From assembly GCA_944990035.1 (NCBI GenBank), contig CALYLX010000128.1, positions 186,001 through 250,000 on the forward strand: DNA of 64,000 bases, read 5' to 3'. This document shows, piece by piece, positions 11,453-22,583 of the stretch. This DNA comes from Clitopilus passeckerianus. Taxonomy: Eukaryota > Basidiomycota > Agaricomycetes > Agaricales > Entolomataceae. The position numbers and the translations under genes were made by a program. Positions within the stretch are counted from its first letter, which is position 1; the number at the start of each line of letters is the position of its first letter. The notes beneath the pieces are model-generated. The model did not search any database, was not told the DNA's origin, and saw only the letters and a list, made by a program, of their open reading frames with translations.

Positions 11453-12166
11453 TCGCAGACAGTCGGCAAAAACTGCAGAGATAGGGGCAGAAACTGAGTT
11501 TTACGGATTACATAACGAACATGACCGTGTTGTCCACCATATTCATTGTCGTAACGGTGTACTACAATGTCCCTTCTGTGGCAAAGAATGTGGCAAAGCA
11601 GGAAGAAACTCTTCCACAGAGATTCCACACTAGAACGTCCAGCGGGAATGCCGAGCCAGAGAGCAATCCGTGGCCTCATTTATCGTTAGGCCAATCTACA
11701 ACTCACCCATGTCAAGTTAGCTCAACATGTGCATCACTACGAGGGCAAAAGTGCAATCTATAGAAGTGTTCTGCCATATCGGAATTAAGTTCAGCTCTTG
11801 AACTCATTCGGTAACTCAAGCTCTCCTGTTGACGTATTGCCCGTCATCCCTGTGAAGGAGCGCAAACGTTATCAGCAATTTACACATCCAGCTTCTTCTA
11901 CTACGGCTTCAGAATTGGCCGTTCTGGTTATACCTCATGTTTCCTTGCATCCAGACCGCTTCATTCTACAGCGAATCACCAAGTGAGAGTGCAAAGGTAA
12001 GGCTCCGCGTGGGGCGAAAGGAACGCGGACAAATATTTGACGAAGCACGGTGCGCGAAGCTTCTTGTACGTCTGCATGGGATTCCCGCTCTATTTAGGCC
12101 CATGGAATCCATCGGGGTCACTGGTTGCTCTCTTGCTCCTGCGTGAGGCCCTCTCTGACTCCCCAG
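11453..12166. other. Divergent intergenic region TAD1 / DUF6534 gene
   Basis: About 710 bases hold both promoters. Short open frames occur on both strands but none shows a domain or a consistent splice model. No RNA gene was seen. Confidence 0.5.
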
Positions 12167-14277
12167 ATGTCTACTTTACAGCATATCGCCGTTGACAACA
12201 CGTATGTCCTTTCAATCATATCTTATTTGACAGAATCTAGGACTGACATGACTCTTGAACAGAATGGGCGCCGCCCTTATTGGGGTCATATGCGCTGGAA
12301 TGTAAGCCAAGTTCAGCCCAATTTATGGCTAAGTTGAACCGTCCTTTATGTCATAGGTTGTATGGAGGTTGGTTCGGACATGTTTTCCTACCTCGCCCAC
12401 AATGACTGACCTGTCTTCAAGTATCATGTGTTCAGACATTGTACTATTTTGAGCGTTACAAGAAGGTATGCCCTTTCATATATTTCCGTTCGTCAGCCCT
12501 CACCAAACATTCATAGGATGTCTGGTACATCAAAACACTTGTATGCCGTTCCCCTGCCTTGGTCATACATGCATTTTTCTCAAGCATACTGTGAACTTCT
12601 AGGTTGGCGCAGTCTGGGCATTCGACACGGTGCACCAGATTCTTATCTCTCACACCTGTACGTGACGAAATGGAAGCCCGGCAGCATGGACTGAAACCAA
12701 CCTAGTGTATCGATATGTCGTCACCAACTACAGCAACCCCGCTTACTTGAACAACATGGTTTGGTGAGTGCCTATATTATGCTACTTCGACCATCCACCT
12801 GAAGGTTGCCTTCCATCCAGGAGCATTCTGGTACGATTAACTCACGCCATAAACTGAGGGCTTGGCTGACGAAAATATCGAATAGCTTGAAGTACTTTTC
12901 AATGTAAGATTTGTGGTAGCAAATTTCCATCCCCGGCTAACCTTGTCCTTAGGGTTTCATTGGATTTCTCGTTCAAGGGTCAGTAATCCCAATTGCTGGC
13001 ATAAAGATTCCTTACTCATATTCTGTAGATTTTTGGCCCTCCGAGTCTGGCGGCGTAAGTGAAGATCCTATCAATCCATCCACAGGTTGCCGACACCCTT
13101 CGTTTCACTCAGTCAGCAATCGCAATGTACCACTTCTTACCTTTATTGTACGCACCCCCGTTATTATTGCAGAATTCTACTGAGGTGTTGCATAGTTTGG
13201 ACTTGTGCTCGCAGAATTCGGTTTGTTCCCTAGTGATCCCCCTCGATCTCGGAACTCACACTCATACTAGCTTGCTCTATAGCCTTCACGGCCCGATCGT
13301 GGGTGTCATATAATTCTTGGCCCTTGCTGATAACTTACCGGTTCGATATAGCATGGGCCTAAAAACTTGGCCAGAGCTCGCCCAGTTGAAGGTACGAGAA
13401 TGCGCCAGGTTCGAGCTGCTTCATCGCTAAACAGTGTGGAGGAACAGGGCCTCTCAATGACCGTCAACGTGCTGGCGGCTCTCGGTGATGTGGTCATCGC
13501 TAGCGCTTTGTGCTACTTGCTCCATCATTCTAGGACTGGTTTCAAAAAGTACGTGATGATTGAACGATTTGGGTGTAACCCCAAAATCTAACGGAATAAT
13601 CCCCCAGGTCGGATAGCATGATCACGACCCTGGTACGGTTCTGCTGAAATGCATGCTTCTTTTGATACTGGGACTAATTTTATCAGATCATGTTCGCCGT
13701 TAGTACTGGTGTCCTGACGAGCATCTGCGCCATCGCATCTCTGATTTCCGTGCGTTGACTTCTCCGCTGTTCCGAGCACGTCCTGAGATCGCCTCCTAGA
13801 TTGTCGCATGGGGTCAAACTCTGATCTACGTTGCGTTCTATTTCAGCCTTGGACGTCGTGAGTTCGTTGGATTATGTTGCTTGGCTGGTTTTCACACTTT
13901 CTTTTTAGTTTACAGCAATTCTTTGCTTGCAACGTTGAATGCTCGCCACGCTATTCGCAAACTCGGAGAGATCAATGATGACGACCTTTCGTTCACAATG
14001 GAATCTAGCTTCTTCAAGCGCCCCCACGACTCTGAAGATTCAAACGTAAGTACTTAAGTACTCATTTTCTTGAGCTCGGAACCGACAGACATGTATTCTA
14101 CGCCCATCAGAGGACGACGAATATATCTATCAAGATTGACACTACGCACCACTCCGATCGCGATCCGACTCAATCTCCCAGAGTAAGTGCCAGATTTTCT
14201 ACGCTATTGAGCGGATCACACTGACCCATTTTTCTCCCCAGTCCACCATTGACGATTCTTTCCCTCCGATGGTGTGA
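12167..14277 (+). CDS. DUF6534 seven-transmembrane-like membrane protein
   Basis: Many small exons spell a polytopic membrane protein of about 350 residues, typical of the large mushroom families with seven membrane helices. Landmarks after splicing: MGAALIGVICAGILYG, then VQTLYYFERYKKDVWYIKTL, VGAVWAFDTVHQILISHT, VTNYSNPAYLNNMVW, VLAALGDVVIASALCYLLHH, SRTGFKKSDSMITTLI, GVLTSICAIASLISI and YSNSLLATLNARHAIRK. The blocks TLYYFxxYxxD, FWALDTxHQ and the late ALCYLLHxSRTGFKRTDSMI and NSLLATLNAR blocks are the DUF6534 hallmark. The cytosolic tail is Ser/Thr-rich. Function of the family is not known; a receptor role is often guessed and is not shown here. At least ten introns of 45-65 bases are required, so individual junctions are provisional. 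Confidence 0.88.
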
Positions 14278-14902
14278 CGATGCTAGTCAGATCCTGACTA
14301 GCACGACGGAGATGCGAGCATTACGATGATCTAGCGCTAGTGGCGCGAACGATTTACACACCCCACCCATTTCTTGTGGACTAGGACTATTTTTCACCAT
14401 ATTGTATGAAATTGGATGTTGGAGTTATTTTCAAGCTGTATATGGTTTTTTGTGAGCAAATGACTTGAGGTTGATTGATACCTGTCCGTAGATCACCGAT
14501 GTGGGTCCTTACGAGCTTGAAGTTCAGATTCTTACCAGTTTTTACCCCCATCCTTGCATTGTATCCCACATGACACGGGCGACTCGGTAAATGTAAGCTC
14601 ATTTGCCTTTCGTGTCAAGAACACTCCGCTGATATTCAAGTAAATCCCCCCAGGATGATCGATGATCTATCACTGGCATCGCCTCGCGTTTTCACCGAAT
14701 CCATAACCGCGGACATCCGGGTTGGTAGGTGCTCATCCAGAAGCTAAAATTGGTCGCCTTCCATGTACCTGCCTCGTGCTGAGTTCTGGTTGGTAGTCCG
14801 TTGATCACCGCATAAAAGGAGAATGACTCTACTGCTGGCCTTACAACCTTCGCCACAACATTCCTTTGTCCTTACTCTTGGTTTTCTATATTATTCTCCG
14901 CG
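14278..14902. other. Intergenic region upstream of the first P450
   Basis: About 625 bases between the DUF6534 gene and the P450, both on the plus strand. A CATAAAAGG sequence near 14811 lies about 90 bases before the P450 start and may act as its TATA element. Nothing else was recognised. Confidence 0.45.
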
Positions 14903-17021
14903 ATGCTCTCGAGCTTGTATTATCTGGACCTACTCTGTGCCTTGTTATGTATTTTTGTCTTGCAAAAGCTGCTTCGCCGTGCACGGCCACTTGCGCCACT
15001 TCCACCTGGTCCGAAAGGACTTCCTCTTATCGGCAATGTTCTTGGTATGCCCCAGAGTCACGAGTGGACAACCTTCGCTGACTGGGGCAAGAAATACGGT
15101 ATGAAATCGTCTTCACAACCTCCTTGCCCTAAGCTCATCCAATTGCAGGGAGCATTTGCTCCGTCAAAGTCCTAGGCCAGCCTATTGTAGTGGTCAACTC
15201 CCACAGGATTGCCTCCGACATGCTCGACAAGAAAAGTCCTATCTACTCTGACCGTCCGGTTCTACAAATGGGTGGAAACCTCGTCGGCTGGAAGAACACG
15301 CTTGTCCTTCTTCCATACGGCGACCGTCTTCGACGCTTTCGTCGCTATTTTCATGGCGTTATCGGGAACAAGGCCGCCATGAGCAACTTTTCTGAGACCG
15401 AGCAACTGGAAACGCATCGCTTCCTTCGTCGAGTCCTCGCTAAACCACAAGACATCACATCGCATATCAGACAGTGAGTTTTAATTTTGTTGATTGGCAT
15501 CCAACCAGGAATATTCACACCCCATCAGCACAGCAGGTGCTATCATCCTTCGCATCTCTCACGGATACGAAGTCAAAGAAGAACATGATCCTTTCGTCGA
15601 ACTCGCAGATTTGGCAACTGTACAATTCGCTCTGTCCACTGCACCTGGTGGTTTCCTTGTGGACGTGATCCCCGCTCGTGAGTGGTCTACATCAGGCCTT
15701 TGAAGTAAACTCTCATTAGTTCCAGTGCGCTTTCTACCAACATGGTTTCCTGGGGCTGGCTTCCTCAAAACCGCAAAGGAATGGCATGCAACTCTGGACG
15801 AGATGGTGGACCAGCCTTTCAATTTCGTAAGACAACAAATGGTATGTAAACAACGGCCTATTTTTCCAACACCCCTGAATTCAAACTGCTAGGCTGCTGG
15901 GACAGCGCCCCCTTCATTTGTTACCAGACTACTTGAAGGCGGAAAAGTCACCCCAGAGGAAGAATTTGACATCAAATGGAGTGCAGCAAGCCTCTATTCA
16001 GGTAATGTCTAGCTTTCTCTTCCACTACGTATTTCACTAATAGAAAATGAATAGGTGGAGCAGACACCGTAAGTTAATTCAAAATAAGCTTTGTCCACGT
16101 AACCAACGCAAGCCTAGACCGTTTCTGCCATAAATTCCTTCTTCTTGGCTATGGCCCTCCATCCGGAAGTCGCACAGAAGGCACAGGCAGAAATTGATGC
16201 CGTAGTTGGCAACGACAGGCTTCCTTGCTTCGACGACCGGCCACATCTTCCGTATGTTGATGCTCTGGCGAAAGAGGCGCTCCGCTGGCACTCTGTCGTT
16301 CCGACAGGTTCGAAACTCTCATTTTCAGTACCGTTTCTGCTTTCTAACCCAGAGCGACATGCTGTGAAGGTGTCCCCCATCGTGTCATGGAAGACGACAT
16401 CCACGAAGGGTATCTAATCCCGAAAGGGTCCCTGGTCATTGCAAACGTCTGGTACGAACGTTCAGCTAATACTCGTGACTATCTCGCTGACCAAATCGTA
16501 TCCAGGTATATGTTAAATGACCCTAAATCTTACACAAACCCAGAAGCCTTCAACCCAGACCGATTCCTCCCGTCCAACGGCAAAGGACCGGAGCAGGATC
16601 CTCGGGAAATTTGTTTCGGTTTTGGTCGAAGGTACGTTGGTGTTAGCTCCTTGCAAAGGATGTCCGTTAATCCATCCCCTTGGCAGAATATGTCCCGGTA
16701 TGCACTACTCTCAGTCAAGTTGTGTTCTCGTTGCTCATGCCACCTCATTTTCAAGGTCAACATCTAGCTGATGCATCTGTTTTTATTTCCTGCGCGATGT
16801 CGCTCGCGGTGTTCGATATCTCGAAGACCATCGAAAATGGTGTAGTTATCGAGCCAGTACACGGACACACAACGGGAACCATCAGGTAAGATACCTTTGA
16901 ATGTCTTTGGGAAGTCGCAGCTGGACTGACGCGATTTTCTTGCAGTCACCCCACACCGTTCAAATGTACCATTAAGCCTCGGTCCCAAAAAGCGGTTTCC
17001 CTGATTCAAGCCGAAGATTGA
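14903..17021 (+). CDS. Cytochrome P450 monooxygenase (microsomal, fungal)
   Basis: The product of roughly 510 residues starts with an N-terminal membrane anchor (LDLLCALLCIFVLQKLLRRA) and the hinge PLPPGPKGLPLIGN. Later landmarks are the I-helix SGGADTTVSAINSFFLAMAL with the A-G-x-D-T oxygen-activation motif, the K-helix KEALRWH (ExxR type), the PERF-like segment NPEAFNPDRFLP, and the haem loop FGFGRRICPGQHLADAS with the cysteine ligand. The haem loop is assembled across two introns (GTACGT..GCAG and GTATGC..CAAG). About ten introns are present in total. The sequence looks like the large mushroom P450 group often annotated as O-methylsterigmatocystin oxidoreductase-like (CYP64 style). The substrate is unknown, and no biosynthetic cluster surrounds it. 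No broken exon was seen. Confidence 0.93.
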
Positions 17022-17189
17022 TATGTCGTGTATATCCTGCTATATCTCAGCCGATCTCCTGAATTTCGTTGTATACCTCAACCTATCTTTATTGCGCGTA
17101 CGAAACTTGTCACAAAAAGCTGTAAGGACCTGGTAATAAATTAATCATCTGTCACCTGTGCTAAGTTACGGACTCGATACCTGTCGGCC

Positions 17190-17919
17190 TCAAGATGTGG
17201 GTGGTAAGGGTAAAGTGGGTTGTGTTGGAGAAGTCACGAGTATCGCAACTTCTGACTGTGGAGGTTTATGGGAGGTTGATGCCCTTGACTGCGAGTCACC
17301 ACCATTTGGTTTCGCCGGTAAACTATCATTTTGTTCTCTAGTTCGTGCGCCTGCAAATATTGCAAGCTTGTCTCAATAAAAGACGAGAAGAAAGATGAAA
17401 GTAAACATACTCCTGATATTCCTTGTCTTCTTCCCCTTGCTTTCTGAAAGCATATCTTCTAGTTTATCATCAATGCTGTTTGTAAAAGCCGAATCGGAGA
17501 AGGCTTTCACGTCTCCTACGGCGCGTTCGACAATAGGGAACCTGAATTTCTTTCAGACTTAGATTAAGTATAGGTGGCCTTGGAGGGGCTTGCCTGTCGA
17601 TTTCAAGCATCAACTCCCTGTGTACAGCCGTTTGGGAAGAGAATCGCAGCTTTGCATCAGTCTGGAAGCGTTGTTGAACTTTCTCCTCGATTTGTGATTT
17701 TAATTTGCCTTTTCCTTCCTGATGTAGCCTTAGGAACATTCAGGTCGTTTCTGGGAACCTCTTACACTTTGTTGAAACTGGGCTAGTAACTCCCGCCGTA
17801 GTCGCTCGAATTCGCCCGATTCCTTGAACCTGCCAGAGCCAGTGAGCTGTGGTTCAGGCTGGAATTCCACAGAGAATCAACTACTCATTCACTAGTGTAT
17901 TGGGGTCGTCGATAGGCAT
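17190..17919 (-). CDS. SHG1: COMPASS (Set1 complex) subunit Shg1 / BOD1-like
   Basis: Shg1 is a small subunit of the Set1 histone H3-K4 methyltransferase complex; animals have related BOD1 proteins. Splicing five exons gives about 170 residues: MPIDDPNTLVNEF, then KESGEFERLRRELLAQF, KGKLKSQIEEKVQQRF, AVHRELMLEIDRFPIVERAV and a short Ser/Pro-rich tail. The pattern FKxxGxFDxLRRELLxxF, then a basic KSxxE segment and HxELxxELDRxP, is the Shg1 domain. The junctions are GTAGTT..GCAG, GTAAGA..TCAG, a GC-AG intron (GACAG|GCAAGC..TTCAG) and GTATGT..GCAG. Without the GC-AG intron the frame instead runs into an arginine-rich end that stops at about 17470. It is divergent from HEM12 with 199 bases between starts. 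Family call is by memory of the domain pattern, so somewhat less certain than neighbouring enzymes. Confidence 0.78.
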
Positions 17920-18118
17920 TACAACACTGCAATCTGCACAAGGTCGTGGTGGTCCAGGTCAGAAAGGACTTTACGTAAGGTGTACGGAGTTGACCTCGAT
18001 CATCTAATCGGCGCGGACGACTCGGACGCGTCTCGTTGTCGAGCTCACCATCTACCGCGATCAGCGTTATCGTCTTGCCCTTCAGAAGTACAGAGAATAT
18101 ACAGGAGGCTAGAAAGGC
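17920..18118. promoter_or_regulatory. Bidirectional promoter SHG1 / HEM12
   Basis: Only 199 bases separate the two divergent start codons. The palindrome GACGCGTC sits at 18025-18032, close to the middle. No TATA box is obvious in either direction. Confidence 0.5.
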
Positions 18119-19358
18119 ATGGCTCACGACTTTCCACCTTTGAAGAATGACTTGCTCCTACGAGCAGCCCGAGGTACAGATTCCGCAGATTCATTCACAT
18201 GAAAGGTGCTCATTCTGCTCAGGGGAAAAGACGGAGAAGGCCCCAGCATGGGTCATGAGACAAGCAGGACGATACTTACCCGGTTAGATTTGCTTGAGGT
18301 GCTGGCACTCGACGAGTGGACTAAAAAGCTTTCAGAGTTCCGGAAAGTCCGAGAATCCCATGAGTTTTTCGAAGTCTGCAGGACCCCCGACCTGGCTACG
18401 GAAATTACTCTTCAGCCCATCCGACGGTACTCTGGCCTGCTGGATGCATCCATCATCTTCAGCGATATTTTAGTCATCCCGCAGGCTATGGGAATGGAAG
18501 TGATAATGAATCCAGGCCCCCATTTCCCGGACCCATTGGTTACCCCCGAGGACGTGAAGAAGTTACCAGAGGTTGTGGATGTGCAAAAGGAGCTTCAATA
18601 CGTTTTTGATGCTATCACATTAACAAGGAAGGAATTAAAGGGGGAGGTTCCCCTCATCGGCTTCTGCGGTGCGCCATGGACACTCTTCGCGTACATGGTC
18701 GAAGGGGGCGGAAGCAAGACCTTCCAGAAAGTCAAGACATGGATATTCAAGTACCCAGAGGAGTCTAAGGCACTGTTGCAGCGTATTGCGAACGTTTGTG
18801 TTGATTTCTTAGTCGGCCAGGTAAAGGCCGGTGCACAGGTAAGAGGTACCTACCTTTGGTTCGATCAGTGAACTCAAATGTCCCCAGCTCCTTCAAGTCT
18901 TTGATTCCTGGGCCGGGGAGCTCTCACCATACGACTTCAATATTTTCTCGTTCCCAACCCTACAACACATATCGACAAACGTCAAACGACGGCTTCGGGA
19001 AGAAGGCTTGCCTGCCGTGCCCATGACGTTGTTCGCCAAAGGTGCCAACCATGCGTTAGGACTTCTTGCAGAGAGCGCCGGTTATGACGTTCTTGGCCTA
19101 GATTGGTGCATTGACCCGGTCGAAGCCCGAAGAATTGTTGGTGACAAAGTTGCCTTGCAAGGGAACATGGATCCCAACGTTCTGTACGGAGGAAGGGAGG
19201 CCATCGAGTCCACTGTGAAACGTATGTGTCAGGCTTTCAGGCAAGGAGGCGGAGGCTGGATTGCAAATCTGGGACATGGAATCACTCCCGGTGTTGATCC
19301 AGAAGACATGCGCTGGTTCTTGGAATGTGTAGCCAAATATTCGAGAACTTCTCAATAG
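18119..19358 (+). CDS. HEM12: Uroporphyrinogen decarboxylase
   Basis: Cytosolic haem-pathway enzyme that removes four carboxyl groups from uroporphyrinogen III to give coproporphyrinogen III. Four exons yield about 365 residues, full length for the family. Motifs in order: WVMRQAGRYLPEFRKVR with the substrate-binding Arg pair, FSDILVIPQAMGMEV with the conserved catalytic Asp, IGFCGAPWTLFAYMVEGGGS, FDSWAGELSP, PMTLFAKGANHALGLL, GLDWCIDP, LQGNMDP and the C-terminal GHGITPGVDPE. Intron 1 (ends TGCTCAG near 18220) joins LLRAARG to EKTEKAPAW; intron 2 (GTTAGA..TTTCAG) restores RYLPEFRK; intron 3 restores AGAQLLQVFDSW. The start codon is the first ATG, just in front of the family N-terminus FPPLKNDLLLRAARG. 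Confidence 0.97.
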
Positions 19359-19715
19359 GCGGCATGTATCGTATAATTCAGGGTTCTGAACAAGCGGCAA
19401 TGGAAAATAGATTAGGACATGCTCAGCTAGAGATATTTTGAATGTTTTTGAGTTTGTATTGCACATGCTCTACCAGGAGCAATTACTATGCAGGAGAGAT
19501 CCTTGATTAATAAGTAAAAGTAAATGAAATAACGAATGAATCAAGTGGTGGGAGGTTTTAAACTTGAAGGATTGGTGGGTTATATGATCTCGATGGTAAT
19601 GTATGATGCAAATACATGGATATGATTATGATATACTCAGCGCAGAGCCCAGAAGAGACGACGGCCAAACCCAACAAGGTTCTGGCAATACAGTGGTATA
19701 GCCAGCAGACAAGGG
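19359..19715. other. Convergent spacer HEM12 / CDC14
   Basis: A 357-base AT-rich spacer between convergent stops. I see only untranslated 3' sequence. Confidence 0.55.
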
Positions 19716-21985
19716 TCATGCAACCACGTCTGCATTACTAAAACTACTTCTTCTACGCCTTGTTGGTCGTAAACCTGGGCGTCCAGATTTTGTAACAACT
19801 GCCGACGCATTCGTCTTCATCCAAGAATCCGAGCCTGGCTTGGTCTGCTTCATAGCATCGGGAACAACTTCGCTCAATGTTTTTGCGTGAGAAGGTTGGG
19901 GCCGCCGCGATGCTAGTGTTGGGAGTCGTGAGGGTATAGGGGACCCTGGAGGAGGCGCAGGTGCCGCTGTTCTTCGTGTGGTAGTTGTCTTCACCGTTGT
20001 TTGCATGCCATTCGATCTGGCTGCGATTGCCTTTGCCGCGGAGGCAGTAGTAGATGTTGCAAGCCTCGGGATCTTGTTTGGTCCATTGGCTGGAGGCTTC
20101 TGAGGGGAGGCAGGCGTCGTGGAATGATTGGTATTGCCCGCTTTTCGAATAGCAGCAGCCCCAGCTGTTGAGCGTGTGACTCTGGTCGGCCGTTGTTCTG
20201 AAGCAGCGACACCTTTGGGAGCATTGCTCCTGGAAGTTTTCAGGCGGCTGCGAGCAGGCGGAGCACCCAGAACAGGCAGAACGTCGTCTACTTCATCCTC
20301 CTCTTCCTCATCTGTAGTGTCTTCGGCGACACGTTTGGCGGCAGGAGTTTTTCGTGGCTGGCCAGGGGGTGCAATTTCTCTGGCCTTCGCGGCAGCAGTT
20401 GCGACATGTCGGCCGGGAGTGACTGGTGGAAGGGGCACGGATGCTTTTGGGGTCGTTTGTACGCCCTCCATATCATCATCTGGTTCTGCGGGTGGTGTCG
20501 CGGGTGCTTTAGGAGCAGAAGGTACAGCTGCCGCTACGGGAGCATTGGTAGTTGTGAGTTTCCTCATATCGTCAATTGCACCCCATTTAACCCATTCGAG
20601 TTGTTTGAGATACATATACTGTTGCTGAGGACCAACAACGCTCCCCGGTCGGATGATACGCATGAAAGCAATTGCCTCATTTGCTGTGAAGTTGTACTTC
20701 CAGATGAGATAGGCACCAATAAGGGTTCCGGTCCGTCCAAGACCAGCTTTGCACTGAAATCACATCAGTATTCATTCAATTACAGCAAAATGAGTGTGAT
20801 ACCCACATGAACAGCCACCACGCCTCCTTCCTCTATCACACGATCGGCAGTATCGATGAAAGTCCGCACAATTTCATCGGTAGGATTTGTGCCGTCATCG
20901 AAATAGAGTTCCATATGGTCAATTCCATGATCGAGGAAGGTATTCCGATCATAGAGCTCGGTGTTAAGGCGGACTACGAGCTTGACGTTCCGTTTCTCGA
21001 AGTATTCGAGACAGTTGAGGAATGGTTGTGGGAGCTTGCGTTGTAGAGCATGCTTGTTCGTGTTGCAAGAGGAACTAGATGATGCGAGTGAAGGCCCGGT
21101 TGTTGAGGCCTCTGACGCACCCTTCTCCTTTAAAGTTTTCACCCAAGCTGGGTCCATCGGAGAGGCAAAGGCAATGAAATGCGGTGTCAACCAGTTCCAG
21201 TCGCCATTTTCAACCTTCTCGTAAAATTCATAGTCTTCCACGTTGAACTCGTTCATATCCAGCAGTCCATTCTGCATGGCTTTCCACATTCCCCATAGAC
21301 AGTCTTGTATACCCAGGCTGAAGTCTGATGGGCCGCGCCCAGCATCTCTAAACGGCATGAATTCGACCTCTGCGATTGGATGGAAGGCGTCCCATGGCGC
21401 ACGCCTCTGTACGATCATCTGCCAGCATACAGCTCAGTTATTTATTCTACAGCGGGTAATCGGGTTTCTTGACTTACCACATATAGTGCCATCAATAAGG
21501 CAGCATTTGCCTTCTTTCGCGGGTCATTTGAGGCGTACAGCACCAGCCTGTGGCCCTTCAGCTCCGGATCCTTCAAGGAGGGGCCATGTTCAGTACACCA
21601 TCAAGAAACCATCGGCTCGGCCTTACCTCTAGTAGTTCGTGTATCAGTATGCATGCTTTGTATACCATCGCAATGTTGAGTGGTCCCCAATCTTGGAAGA
21701 AGGACAGATAAAGGAGTTGATCGTCGATTGTGAAGTAGTAATATGACGCTATTTCATCTGGTGATGCTGAAGGCCCGCCTTTTGGACGTGTTCGCACGCG
21801 TGGTTGACTTGTAGAGTCACTTGCTGTGTTCAAGGTGTGTGCTGGTGGCACAGGATGCGGAAAACTTGTGAAATACAATCTGTGTAGATCCCAAGGATGA
21901 GCCAAACGACCTTCGGCGTTCATGTAAACAGCTAATAAACTCACCTATCAGCAAATTGAACTAAAGGCTCGCATCTCGGCGCCAT
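19716..21985 (-). CDS. CDC14: Dual-specificity protein phosphatase Cdc14
   Basis: Cdc14 removes Cdk-dependent phosphates, chiefly phospho-Ser-Pro, and helps cells leave mitosis; it acts in the nucleolus, at spindle poles and at the septum. The start at 21985 gives [14 protein letters not shown], joined to LYFTSFPHP. The N-terminal half keeps [37 protein letters not shown] and [15 protein letters not shown]. The catalytic half keeps [14 protein letters not shown], the loop [14 protein letters not shown] with the nucleophilic Cys and Arg at about residue 335, and [18 protein letters not shown]. The GTGGGT..TTTCAG intron falls inside the active site, between His and Cys. The last ~290 residues are low-complexity, rich in Ala, Pro, Thr and Lys with an acidic run ([12 protein letters not shown]). 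Such a basic tail is usual in fungal Cdc14 and carries localisation signals. Total about 680 residues. Confidence 0.95.
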
Positions 21986-22583
21986 TTGGATACAGTCCTA
22001 GCGGCGGAGGACGAGGGGGACGAGTTAGAGAACGAGTAAACGTACGAAAGAGGCGTGTTGCGCCAGGCTAGTAGGTCGTGGTTGGAATACGTGGACACGT
22101 GATGTGAATTTCCTTTCTCGGAAAGCGAGAAATACCTCCGCCTCAAGCGCCCAGAGCACAGTCGCATGACCATCTATCAACGTCGATTACTGCCAATCGA
22201 CGATCAGGAATCTCAAGAACCCATTGGTGTGACAATCTCGCCAATTGCACCCCACGCCCTCATATGGCTAGACGAAGTGGTCTCATTTTCTTCGCCAAAT
22301 CCGCCTTGAAGACCCCAACAATTGTTGGCCAGGGTCGAGCAAACCTGACAGAAGTCTCGGAGTCAAGTCCGGAGATTTTTCCGCCTCCAGACTAGCCATG
22401 TTTCTCTTCCAGCCCTCCGTGACGTCGTAATTCGTATTGCGTTCTGTCGGGCCCCGGCCCCTTCTCAAATTTATTGCTCGTTAGTGACGGAAGTCATGAG
22501 ACCCTGAAGGCAACACACGATATCTCCACCTCCCTTGGCTATATAAGACAACCTTATCGCCTCTAACTGGGACTTCGACCGCT
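21986..22583. other. Divergent intergenic region CDC14 / second P450
   Basis: About 600 bases with short open frames only. A long ORF-like stretch upstream of the CDC14 start on the minus strand is the unspliced 5' leader. The TATA box of the P450 lies at its right end. Confidence 0.5.
22540..22546 (+). promoter_or_regulatory. TATA box of second P450
   Basis: TATATAA lies 38 bases before the start codon at 22584, with AAG following it. This is a clean match in a plausible place for a core promoter with a short leader. Confidence 0.6.
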
